DNA from: Chitinophagaceae bacterium
GTDB lineage: Bacteria > Bacteroidota > Bacteroidia > Chitinophagales > Chitinophagaceae
Reading direction: 5' to 3'
Length of the DNA stretch: 46,037 nucleotides
NCBI GenBank assembly: GCA_016786745.1
Contig: JAEUVS010000049.1
Span: 1-46,037 of the forward strand
Shown here: positions 26,784 through 35,425 of the stretch, one piece after another
Layout of the letters: the number at the start of each line of letters is the position of its first letter
How positions within the stretch are numbered: the first letter of the stretch is position 1
Translations under genes and position numbers: made by a program
The notes under the pieces: model-generated
Told to the model about the DNA's origin: nothing
The model's database searches: none
The model's input: the letters and a program-made list of their open reading frames with translations, nothing else

Positions 26784-29700
26784 AACCAAAGCTATTTATC
26801 TTTCTAGCCGCCATCTGTTTGCAAGTGTATGCATTTGCAGGCCCGCTAAACACAATTCATTCTGTACCTGACGGCCCTTCAGTCAACGTACATGGAAGGA
26901 TCGTTAATGAAAATGGCGATCCTGTTGTGGCGTCGGTTACGGTAAAAGGAACTCCAGCCGGAACAACGTCCGACGTTAATGGAGAGTTCAACCTCAGCAA
27001 TGTAGCCGATGATGCGACACTTGTAATTACAGCAACAAACATCAACCCCGTCGAGGTGAAAGTAAACGGCAGGACCGACATCCTGATAAAGGTGTCGATG
27101 AATGTCAATTCGCTCAACGACGTGGTAGTGGTTGGTTATGGATCACAAAGAAAAAGTGATTTAACCGGAAGCTTAAGCCGTTTGAAAGGGGAGGATCTCA
27201 GACTTCTGCCTACGCAACGTGTGGACCAGGCGCTGCAAGGTCGGGCGCCAGGTGTAGTTGTACTTAACACAGACGGATCGCCTGGAGGCAATACCGTGAT
27301 AAGAGTTCGCGGAACCAATTCTATTAACGGCGACAACAATGCGCTGGTTGTAATAGACGGATTGCAGGGCGGAAATCTTAATTCATTAAATCCGAATGAC
27401 ATTGCAAGCATAGAAGTGCTCAAGGACGCGTCGGCAACAGCTATTTATGGTTCGCAGGGTGCAAATGGCGTTATATTAATTACCACAAAAACCGGCCTGA
27501 TTGGCAAGCCTGTGATCAACTATATAAACGACTTCAGCGCCTCCAAAGTCAGAAACTTTCCGGACCTGATGAACGTGGTTGACTTTGCAAAGGAAACGAA
27601 CAAAGTCAGGCTGGCTGTTAATGGCGGTGGCACAACTCCTGATCCGATATTTACGGATGCACAGATCGATTCGTTCGCCAGGGTCGGGGGTACGGATTGG
27701 ATTGATGCCGTTTATCGTACAGCCATCACTCAAAATAACCAGCTTTCTATAAGTGGAGCGAGTGAAAAAATCAGCTATCTGCTATCGGGCGCCTATCTCA
27801 ATCAACAGGGTGTTCTAAAAAATTCGGCATATAAACGATATAGTCTTCGCGCAAATGTAAAAGGAGAAATAAATAATTGGGTTAGTTTCGGGTTCAATTT
27901 CGCATGGTCGAGAGAAAATGCGAATTCGGCATTATTCGGCGGCGCTATTGATTATCCGGGTAACCCGATTGCAGGCGCTATCCGCTTTTCTCCAACAATA
28001 CCTGTTTATGATGATGCAGGCAATTATAGCAAGGCGGCGTTGCGTTATGCAAACCCAACATTGTGGAACCCCGTGGCCAGCACACTCGAACCGGTTATAA
28101 ACAATAATACTTTCCGCACAAATATAAATGCCTTCCTTGATTTCAAAATTCTCGAAGGTCTAATATTAAGGGTGTCTGCCGGTGCTATTCTCACCAATGT
28201 AAACCGTTACAATTTTTACAATACGAAAACATACACTGGATTGTCGAAGAATGGTTCTGGCACTGTATATGATGAAAACGCGAACTATTTTCAAAACTCC
28301 AATATTCTTACCTACGACAAAAAAATCGGCAGGAGCAGGTTCACTGTTACAGCGGTACAGGAACAGAAGTTTACAAAAACATTCTATTCAACAATCAATG
28401 CCAGCGATTTTGGTGACCAGGACATTGGCGTTTTCGATCTCGGAGGGGCAAGTTTAGTTACAAGCAATTCCGATTATTCTGAAAGAGTGATTAATTCTTA
28501 CCTCGGAAGAATAAATTACGCATATAACGATAAGTACCTTTTCACGGCCAGTTTAAGAGGTGACGGTTCATCAGTTTTTGGTAACGACCACAAGTGGGGA
28601 TACTTTCCGTCGGGTTCAGTAGCATGGAGACTTTCGGAAGAAGAGTTTCTGAAAAACACCGGTATATTTTCGGATCTGAAAATCCGCGCGAGTTTTGGCG
28701 TTACCGGCAACCAGGCGATTAATCCCTACCAGACCCTTGCTCATGTGAGCTCCGGTTTCACCTATCCTTACTTTGGAACCGACGAAACAAATCTTGGTTT
28801 TTCAATCACTTCTACTTCAAACCCTAAATTGAAATGGGAAAAAACAGCGCAGACAAACTTTGGTATCGACTTATCGGTCTTGAACGGCAGGTTAAATCTT
28901 ACAGCAGATTATTATAATAAACTTACGTCCGATTTGTTGATTCCAAGAGAACTCGCCACCTACACCGGGATATCCAGCATCATCGACAACGTGGGATCCA
29001 TACGCAACAGAGGGATTGAGTTGGCGATATCCGGCGATCCTTATGTTAGGGGGAACGTATCCTGGAATACAAGTTTAGTGTTCTCTCATAATAAAGGGAA
29101 AGTCATAGAGATAGGAACATCAGACCGTATTCCGTTCACATCTGGTGGTTTCGGCGGCCAGGGCGTACAGAGTCCGTTTATGTTCCTGATTCCCGGACAA
29201 GCATATGGACAAATGATCGGCTTTCATTATCTCGGCGTGTGGAAAGAAAAAGAGGCAGCAGAGGCAGCTGCGTTTGGACAGCTTCCAGGTGACCCGAGAT
29301 ACGAAGACATTAATGGAGACGGATCGATTGACCTGCAGGATGAAACAGTTATCGGCAATTCAATGCCAGACTTCACATTTGGTTGGAGTAACAGAATTAC
29401 GGCAGGTAGCTTTGATGTAAACTTCCTCATCACCGGTTCACAGGGTAATGATCTTTTCAATGTGACAAGAATCGCCTTGGAGTCGCCTGGTGGAACAGGC
29501 GCTGCACTTGTGCACCGTTACTCGCCCGATAACCAGGATTCAGATATCCCTGCCATCATCGATCAGCAAACGCGTACCAATGCGGGCCTGGCGAGCAAGG
29601 TGAAAATTCCGGGCGCGTCTGGTAACCGCAACTCAAGGTGGGTGGAAGATGGATCGTATGTAAGATTGAAAAACATCACCGTCGGATATAACTTTCCGAT

Positions 29701-29896
29701 TCATCTGATCCGGAAAATCCATTTCAACAATGCAAGGCTATATGTTACAGCAACGAATCTTATCACTATCACGAAATATACAGGACAGGACCCGGAAGTG
29801 AGCTCCTACACCAGCAACGATGCACAGCTTGGGTCGGACTTCAACAACTATCCGCAGGTGAAAACATTCAATGTTGGATTAAACGTATCATTTTAA
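26780..29896 (+). CDS. susC: SusC-family TonB-dependent transporter (no STN domain)
   Basis: This 1038-residue outer-membrane transporter has a signal peptide, a carboxypeptidase-like regulatory domain at about 35-110 (VHGRIVNENGDPVVASVTVKG), a plug domain (VVVGYGSQRKSDLTGSL, IRVRGTNSINGDN, VIDGLQG) and a barrel ending LNVSF. Unlike the SusC at 11553 it lacks the STN signalling domain, consistent with control by the LacI-type regulator rather than by sigma/anti-sigma signalling. It overlaps the NagB-like gene by 4 bp, and susD follows after 10 bp. Confidence 0.95.
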   Translation: MKPKLFIFLAAICLQVYAFAGPLNTIHSVPDGPSVNVHGRIVNENGDPVVASVTVKGTPAGTTSDVNGEFNLSNVADDATLVITATNINPVEVKVNGRTDILIKVSMNVNSLNDVVVVGYGSQRKSDLTGSLSRLKGEDLRLLPTQRVDQALQGRAPGVVVLNTDGSPGGNTVIRVRGTNSINGDNNALVVIDGLQGGNLNSLNPNDIASIEVLKDASATAIYGSQGANGVILITTKTGLIGKPVINYINDFSASKVRNFPDLMNVVDFAKETNKVRLAVNGGGTTPDPIFTDAQIDSFARVGGTDWIDAVYRTAITQNNQLSISGASEKISYLLSGAYLNQQGVLKNSAYKRYSLRANVKGEINNWVSFGFNFAWSRENANSALFGGAIDYPGNPIAGAIRFSPTIPVYDDAGNYSKAALRYANPTLWNPVASTLEPVINNNTFRTNINAFLDFKILEGLILRVSAGAILTNVNRYNFYNTKTYTGLSKNGSGTVYDENANYFQNSNILTYDKKIGRSRFTVTAVQEQKFTKTFYSTINASDFGDQDIGVFDLGGASLVTSNSDYSERVINSYLGRINYAYNDKYLFTASLRGDGSSVFGNDHKWGYFPSGSVAWRLSEEEFLKNTGIFSDLKIRASFGVTGNQAINPYQTLAHVSSGFTYPYFGTDETNLGFSITSTSNPKLKWEKTAQTNFGIDLSVLNGRLNLTADYYNKLTSDLLIPRELATYTGISSIIDNVGSIRNRGIELAISGDPYVRGNVSWNTSLVFSHNKGKVIEIGTSDRIPFTSGGFGGQGVQSPFMFLIPGQAYGQMIGFHYLGVWKEKEAAEAAAFGQLPGDPRYEDINGDGSIDLQDETVIGNSMPDFTFGWSNRITAGSFDVNFLITGSQGNDLFNVTRIALESPGGTGAALVHRYSPDNQDSDIPAIIDQQTRTNAGLASKVKIPGASGNRNSRWVEDGSYVRLKNITVGYNFPIHLIRKIHFNNARLYVTATNLITITKYTGQDPEVSSYTSNDAQLGSDFNNYPQVKTFNVGLNVSF

Positions 29897-29906
29897 AATT
29901 ACCAAA

Positions 29907-31325
29907 ATGAAACAGAACATAAAATTGACTAACATCGTTCGGTATGTGATGATTATTTTGGTCGTTGCTGCTGGATCATGTAAAAAACTACAGGAAGACC
30001 CAAAGAGTATCATCACGCCTGACACTTATTACAATACAATAGACCAGGTTCAATCTGCGCTTGTAGCGGCTCAAAGCCACCTGTGGGATCAATTCAAGGG
30101 CTACCAGGAAGATATGTTCCTGTTCAACCAGGATGATCAAATCACAAGGGGCAACCTGGAGATACCGGAAGATTATGCATCTACTATATGGGCAGCGCAC
30201 TATGCCGCATTGCTCAATATCAACCAGGCAATTGCCTCATTGAACAAAGGCCTGACAAACACAGGCCAGGAACAGATGGACCAGGTAATGGCGCAGGCAA
30301 AATTTCTTCGCGCTTTTAATTATTTCATGCTCGTAAGGGAATTTGGTGGCGTTCCCCTGCTTACCGATGAAACGCCTGATCTCTTCGGCACGCCGGTAGC
30401 CAGGTCATCAATTGAAGAAGTATATGCCCAGATCATAGCCGATTTCACAGCAGCTATTGGTAAACTGCCTGTATCATATGAAGATCCCGACCGTGGCTTA
30501 CCAACGAGAGATGCAGCAAAGGGCCTCCTGGCGAAAGCCTATCTAACGATGGCCACCTATCCCCTGAATAAAACTGAATATTACGCGAACGCAGCACAAC
30601 TGGCGGGAGAAATCATCGCAGATGGAAATTATTCTCTTGTTCCGGATATCAAGGATCTCTTCAGTGCCGCCACGAAATATGGGCCGGAGATGATGTGGAG
30701 TTTCAATTCAAACAACGTCGATCTTGGTCCGGATCCACGGCTTTGGTCTGATATGCAGGGTTTCGGAACAATCTGTGCAGAACCCGCCTGGGAGCAGGCA
30801 TATCCGCCTTCTCCAAGAAAAGATGCATTCATAGAAACCGAACTGGATGGCGTGAAGTATTACGATCTTGGGGATTATTGGCCAGGTGTCCATAAATTTC
30901 AATACGATTCGCCGGAAGATATTGCATCCAACCGGTCGATAGTGAATATGCCTATCATCCGCTTTGCCGATGTGCTGTTGATATTTGCCGAGGCCGACAA
31001 TATGGCGAACGGTAGCCCTACCCCTGCGGCAGTGGATGCGCTAAACAAAGTAATTGACAGGGGAAATGGATATGTGCCAAATACCGCCGACCCGCTGGCC
31101 ACGCTTTCGATGTCGAAGGAAGAATTCGATACCAAGGTGATTGAAGAAAGAAATTACGAACTATGTTTCGAAATGGACCGCTGGTTCGACCTGGTAAGGA
31201 AGCGGATCCTCGAGGAAAAAACATTGCCGGATTACGTTATCAATTTTACGGAAGACGATTATTTATGGCCGATACCTTCCGTTGATGTAAGAGTAAATAA
31301 GCTGGAACAAAATCCGGGCTATTAA
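29907..31325 (+). CDS. susD: SusD/RagB-family glycan-binding lipoprotein
   Basis: This 472-residue lipoprotein has its lipid Cys at residue 25 (VAAGSCKKLQ). SusD hallmarks are AKFLRAFNYFMLVREFGGVPLL, the AKGLLAKAYLTMATYPL helix pair, and the C-terminal IEERNYELCFEMDRWFDLVRKR followed by the terminal EQNPGY. It is the partner of the SusC immediately upstream. It is shorter than the SusD of the first operon and not obviously a recent duplicate. The next gene begins 4 bp after its stop. Confidence 0.95.
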   Translation: MKQNIKLTNIVRYVMIILVVAAGSCKKLQEDPKSIITPDTYYNTIDQVQSALVAAQSHLWDQFKGYQEDMFLFNQDDQITRGNLEIPEDYASTIWAAHYAALLNINQAIASLNKGLTNTGQEQMDQVMAQAKFLRAFNYFMLVREFGGVPLLTDETPDLFGTPVARSSIEEVYAQIIADFTAAIGKLPVSYEDPDRGLPTRDAAKGLLAKAYLTMATYPLNKTEYYANAAQLAGEIIADGNYSLVPDIKDLFSAATKYGPEMMWSFNSNNVDLGPDPRLWSDMQGFGTICAEPAWEQAYPPSPRKDAFIETELDGVKYYDLGDYWPGVHKFQYDSPEDIASNRSIVNMPIIRFADVLLIFAEADNMANGSPTPAAVDALNKVIDRGNGYVPNTADPLATLSMSKEEFDTKVIEERNYELCFEMDRWFDLVRKRILEEKTLPDYVINFTEDDYLWPIPSVDVRVNKLEQNPGY

Positions 31326-31329
31326 TTGA

Positions 31330-32421
31330 ATGACATCAATAACAATAAGTGCACAAAGCAAAAACAATCGTGTACTCTCTGTTGATTTTCTTCGAGGGCT
31401 CACGATGTTTTTACTTGTTTCACGTTTTGGCCAGTTGTTCGATCCCAGCAGCAGCAAACCGATAGTTGCTCTGTTGGGTAGGCAACTGGAACATGCCTAT
31501 TGGGATGGTCTGACAGCCTGGGACCTTGTTCAGCCGGTGTTCATGTTTATTGCAGGTGTTTCGATGCCCTTGTCGATTGTGCCGAAGTGGAATAAAGGCG
31601 TTAGCTGGAAGCGAACTTTTTATGGTGTTCTTCAACGGTCGCTTATATTACTGCTTCTCGGATGGTTAATTGGATCGACTGCAAGCAGGTCTTCATTTAC
31701 CAATGTGCTTGCGCAATTATCGGTAACGTATTTTATCTCGTTTCTCCTCATGCGTTTTGCGATAAGATGGCAATTACTGGTGTCACTGCTGTTGATTATT
31801 ATTACCGACGTTATCTACCGCACGTTTGGCGTGCCCGGTTTCGACCAGCCATTTACCGCCGATCATAACTTCGGATCATGGTTCGATATTTTTTTAACCG
31901 GTGGATTGAGTGAAGACCGTTGGGTTGCGTTTAATGCTGTGCCGACGGCTGCACATACGATTTGGGGCGTGGCTACAGGATTGGTATTGATGAAAGACTG
32001 GACGCAGAAAAAGAAGACATTGGTATTATTCTTCGCAGGCATTGCAGGTATAATAGCAGGGTATAGCCTGGGCATGTACATACCCATGATTAAACGGACC
32101 TGTACAAGCAGTTTCATTTTTGCAAGTGGCGGATGGGCGGTTGCCATTCTCGCTGTCTGCTACTATGTAATGGATGTAATAAAACTAAAGCGATGGGTAT
32201 TGCCATTTGCGATTGTCGGGATGAACCCACTGTTCATTTACCTGTTTTGGCATTCAGGCGGAGCCAGGGTGATGGAATCGTTGGCAGAACCAGTCGTGTA
32301 CAGGTTGTTCGCATGGTCGGGGCAGATGGCTGTAAACGCCGTTATGGTGCTTGTTGTCGCTTTTATGATGTGGTATATATGTTATTTCATGTACCGCCGG
32401 AATATTTTTATAAGAATTTAG
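31330..32421 (+). CDS. HGSNAT/DUF5009-like multi-pass membrane acetyltransferase
   Basis: This 363-residue integral membrane protein has about ten predicted helices. The N-terminal RVLSVDFLRGLTMFLLV and HAYWDGLTAWDLVQPVFMFIAG are the signature of heparan-alpha-glucosaminide N-acetyltransferase-like proteins (YeiB/DUF5009). The His in HAYWDG corresponds to the active-site His of that family. Such proteins are thought to carry acetyl groups across the membrane from acetyl-CoA to a terminal glucosamine. Its place in an operon with NagB-like and GH109-like genes supports acetylation of an amino sugar in the periplasm; the actual acceptor is inferred. Confidence 0.85.
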   Translation: MTSITISAQSKNNRVLSVDFLRGLTMFLLVSRFGQLFDPSSSKPIVALLGRQLEHAYWDGLTAWDLVQPVFMFIAGVSMPLSIVPKWNKGVSWKRTFYGVLQRSLILLLLGWLIGSTASRSSFTNVLAQLSVTYFISFLLMRFAIRWQLLVSLLLIIITDVIYRTFGVPGFDQPFTADHNFGSWFDIFLTGGLSEDRWVAFNAVPTAAHTIWGVATGLVLMKDWTQKKKTLVLFFAGIAGIIAGYSLGMYIPMIKRTCTSSFIFASGGWAVAILAVCYYVMDVIKLKRWVLPFAIVGMNPLFIYLFWHSGGARVMESLAEPVVYRLFAWSGQMAVNAVMVLVVAFMMWYICYFMYRRNIFIRI

Positions 32422-32448
32422 ATTAACAGTTATCGACAAACCCACCAG

Positions 32449-33738
32449 ATGTTGACACGCAGGATTGGAAATTATCGCTGGTTCATTGCTTTTCTACTAT
32501 TCGCGGCTTCAACAATTAATTATATCGACAGGCAGATATTCGGCCTGCTTAAACCAGAACTCGAGCAGGTGTTCAAATGGACAGAGACAGATTACAGCAG
32601 GATCGTGATGGTCTTTACCGCGTGCTATGCAATAGGGCTTTTGTTTTATGGGAGAGTTATCGATATAGTGGGTACAAGAGTGGGTTTCATTATTTCGGTG
32701 AGTGTGTGGAGTATTGCTGCTATGCTTCATGCAGCTATACGGAGTACCGCGGGATTTGCCTGGGTACGAGGATTGCTCGGTATTGGCGAATCGGGAAATT
32801 ATCCCGGTGGGATAAAAACAACCGCAGAATGGTTTCCTGAAAACGAGCGTGCTATTGCAATAGGTATTCTCGACTCTGGCGCTAATGTCGGTGCTTGCGT
32901 TGGACCAATACTCGTCCCTTTCCTTCTTGACAACTTCGGATGGCAGTCTGCTTTTCTTATTACGGGTTCCCTCGGTTTCATCTGGCTTATCTGCTGGATA
33001 GTTTTTTACCGGGTACCTTCTAAACATACACACCTTTCGGAAATCGAACGAAACTATATCAATAACGATGCTCCTCTTAATGAACGTGAGGAAGCGAAAG
33101 TGTCGTGGTTAAGGTTATTAAAACTAAGACAGACGTGGGCCTTCATCGTCGGAAAATTTTTTGCGGATCCGATATGGTTCTTCTTCCTTTTTTGGTTGCC
33201 ATCTTACTTTCATTCCCAGTTCAATCTCGACCTGAAGAGCCCCGGTATGGCCCTCGCTCTCGTGTACGCAGGAACGTTCATTGGTGGACTTGGAGGTGGA
33301 TACTTTTCTTCCTGGCTGATCAAAAAAGGCGTCCCGGTTTATAAAGCGAGAAAACGCGCGTTGCTAATATCTGCGCTGTTGGTGGTTACAATCATGGCCA
33401 CGCGATACATAACCAACATGTGGGCCATCGTTGCACTGATAAGCATATCGGTGGCGGCCAACCAAGCCTGGAGCGTGAATATATTTACGATAGTTCCCGA
33501 TATGTTTCCAAAGAGTGTTGTCAGTTCTGTAACAGGCATTGGCGGAATGGCCGGTGCAATCGGGAGTGTATTGTTACCTGTGTTTGTCGGCTATATACTT
33601 GACTATTACAAGGCGGCGGGAAACATTGTTGCCGGCTACAACATAATTTTTATCATTTGTGGCACTTCGTTCATGATCGCCTGGCTGATAATACACCTTT
33701 TGATTCCAAAACTCGATAAAGTGACATTCGTTGAATAG
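32449..33738 (+). CDS. MFS permease, ExuT-like (hexuronate/sugar-acid type)
   Basis: This 429-residue major facilitator transporter has 12 likely membrane helices. The opening NYRWFIAFLLFAASTINYIDRQIFG, the GRVIDIVGTRVGF loop and RGLLGIGESGNYPGGIKTTAEWFP are typical of the anion:cation symporter group that carries hexuronates and sugar acids. It lies between the acetyltransferase and a periplasmic sugar dehydrogenase, so it probably imports the acid made by that dehydrogenase. The IlvD-type dehydratase at the window start would be a suitable cytoplasmic next step. Confidence 0.9.
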   Translation: MLTRRIGNYRWFIAFLLFAASTINYIDRQIFGLLKPELEQVFKWTETDYSRIVMVFTACYAIGLLFYGRVIDIVGTRVGFIISVSVWSIAAMLHAAIRSTAGFAWVRGLLGIGESGNYPGGIKTTAEWFPENERAIAIGILDSGANVGACVGPILVPFLLDNFGWQSAFLITGSLGFIWLICWIVFYRVPSKHTHLSEIERNYINNDAPLNEREEAKVSWLRLLKLRQTWAFIVGKFFADPIWFFFLFWLPSYFHSQFNLDLKSPGMALALVYAGTFIGGLGGGYFSSWLIKKGVPVYKARKRALLISALLVVTIMATRYITNMWAIVALISISVAANQAWSVNIFTIVPDMFPKSVVSSVTGIGGMAGAIGSVLLPVFVGYILDYYKAAGNIVAGYNIIFIICGTSFMIAWLIIHLLIPKLDKVTFVE

Positions 33739-35425
33739 AACATTTGTTTTGATTGCAATCCTGTTTGCGTCGGCATGCACAGAAACTGCACCCGTTAAAA
33801 TGTATTCATACGACGTCGTAGTGATTCGAAACGGCGAGCGCCTGTTTGGAAAACATTGCACCGCATGTCATAATTTTTATCATGATGACCTGGCCCCTGA
33901 GTTATCACACATGACTTCGCGCAAATCGTTTGAATGGATAAAGACTTTCATTCAAAATCCCGCTGCAGCTATCAAATCAGGCGACACAACAGCGACTAAA
34001 CTTTTTGAAGAGTACAAAACGGTGATGCCCTCATTTTCTTTTTTGAATGATGACGATCTGAATGCGGTAATATCTTACATCCATGCACAACATCAGCCCG
34101 AGCAGGTTATGGAAGCTGAGGATACTCATAATATTAAAAATCCTATCCCTGATACTATTGAAACATCCGGTGTAACCGTGGGCGTTAAGCCTTTTGCAAA
34201 AATTCCGGCCTCATCGGATGAAGTTCCGCGCACCCGAATAATTAAACTCGATTTCCAGCCTGGTTCTAACGATGTATATGTATTGGATCTTCGGGGTAAG
34301 TTCTATAAAATCTCAGGCGACAGTGCGATCCTGTTCATGGATATGGCGAAATTGCGACCGTTCTTCATTCAGGAACCTGGTATGGCGACAGGATTTGGAA
34401 GTTTTGCGTTTCATCCGGATTTTGTTAAAAACGGATTATTTTATACAACACATGCCGAAGCGCCTGGTTCCGGTAAAGCTGATTTTGCATATGGTGATTC
34501 CATATTGGTTACATTGCAATGGGTATTAACCGAATGGAAAATGACGCCGGAAACTTTTCCCTTTAGAGGCAACAGTCGGGAGCTACTGCGAATCGATATG
34601 CCTACAACTATTCACGGTATCCAGGAAATAGCGTTTAACAGTACAGCGAAGAAGTCCGACGAGGACTATGGTTTATTATATCTTGGCATTGGAGATGGCG
34701 GCAGCACGTCAATTGGCAAACCACTGGTTTTCGACCATCCTGCACAAATATGGGGATCTATCATCCGGATTGATCCATCAGGAAACAATAGCGCAAACCG
34801 GCAGTATGGAATTCCGCAGTCAAATCCTTTTGCGAAGAATGCGGATGGCAGGGTTTCGAAAGAAATTTATGCCTATGGTTTTCGAAATCCGCATCGTTTC
34901 AGTTGGAGCAAAGCAGGTCAACTACTGGCAGTTAATATCGGGGAACATAATATTGAATCTGTGAACCTGATCGAGGCCGGACATTTTTACGGCTGGCCGA
35001 TAAGAGAGGGTACATTTGCTGAACGTTTTTATAATCATTCCGGCCGCGTTTATCCGCTTCCCGCAAATGATTCGATGTATCACGTAACCTATCCCGTTGC
35101 CCAATTTGATCATGATGAAGGAACTGCAATAAGTGGTGGATTCGAATACACAGGATCAACGCTGGAAACACTTAAAGGCAAATTTATTTTCGGAGATATT
35201 GGCACGGGCAAACTGTTTTATATTCAAACGAATGAATTGAAGCAGGGAAGGCAAGCTAAAGTTAAACGATGGAACGTTTCCCAGAATGGAACGCCGACAA
35301 CTCTGGCGGATTTGTGCGGTAACAGCAGGGTTGATATGAGGCTGGGAGTGGACGCGCGGGGCGAGATGTATATACTGACAAAAATAGATGGTAAAATATA
35401 TCGACTGGTTAACCATGGAAAATGA
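33731..35425 (+). CDS. Cytochrome c - PQQ-type sugar dehydrogenase fusion lipoprotein (copy 2)
   Basis: This 564-residue paralogue of the protein at 17639 has the same order: lipid Cys16 (LFASACTE), heme motif CTACH at residues 43-47 with VMPSF as likely Met ligand, then the glucose/sorbosone dehydrogenase propeller (IHGIQEIAFN, YGLLYLGIGDGG, YGFRNPHRFSW, GWPIREGTF). A TTG start is chosen because no ATG precedes the signal sequence in this frame. The start overlaps the end of the MFS gene by 8 bp, implying translational coupling of periplasmic oxidation and uptake. Sugar and cofactor are inferred from family. Confidence 0.88.
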   Translation: MNRTFVLIAILFASACTETAPVKMYSYDVVVIRNGERLFGKHCTACHNFYHDDLAPELSHMTSRKSFEWIKTFIQNPAAAIKSGDTTATKLFEEYKTVMPSFSFLNDDDLNAVISYIHAQHQPEQVMEAEDTHNIKNPIPDTIETSGVTVGVKPFAKIPASSDEVPRTRIIKLDFQPGSNDVYVLDLRGKFYKISGDSAILFMDMAKLRPFFIQEPGMATGFGSFAFHPDFVKNGLFYTTHAEAPGSGKADFAYGDSILVTLQWVLTEWKMTPETFPFRGNSRELLRIDMPTTIHGIQEIAFNSTAKKSDEDYGLLYLGIGDGGSTSIGKPLVFDHPAQIWGSIIRIDPSGNNSANRQYGIPQSNPFAKNADGRVSKEIYAYGFRNPHRFSWSKAGQLLAVNIGEHNIESVNLIEAGHFYGWPIREGTFAERFYNHSGRVYPLPANDSMYHVTYPVAQFDHDEGTAISGGFEYTGSTLETLKGKFIFGDIGTGKLFYIQTNELKQGRQAKVKRWNVSQNGTPTTLADLCGNSRVDMRLGVDARGEMYILTKIDGKIYRLVNHGK

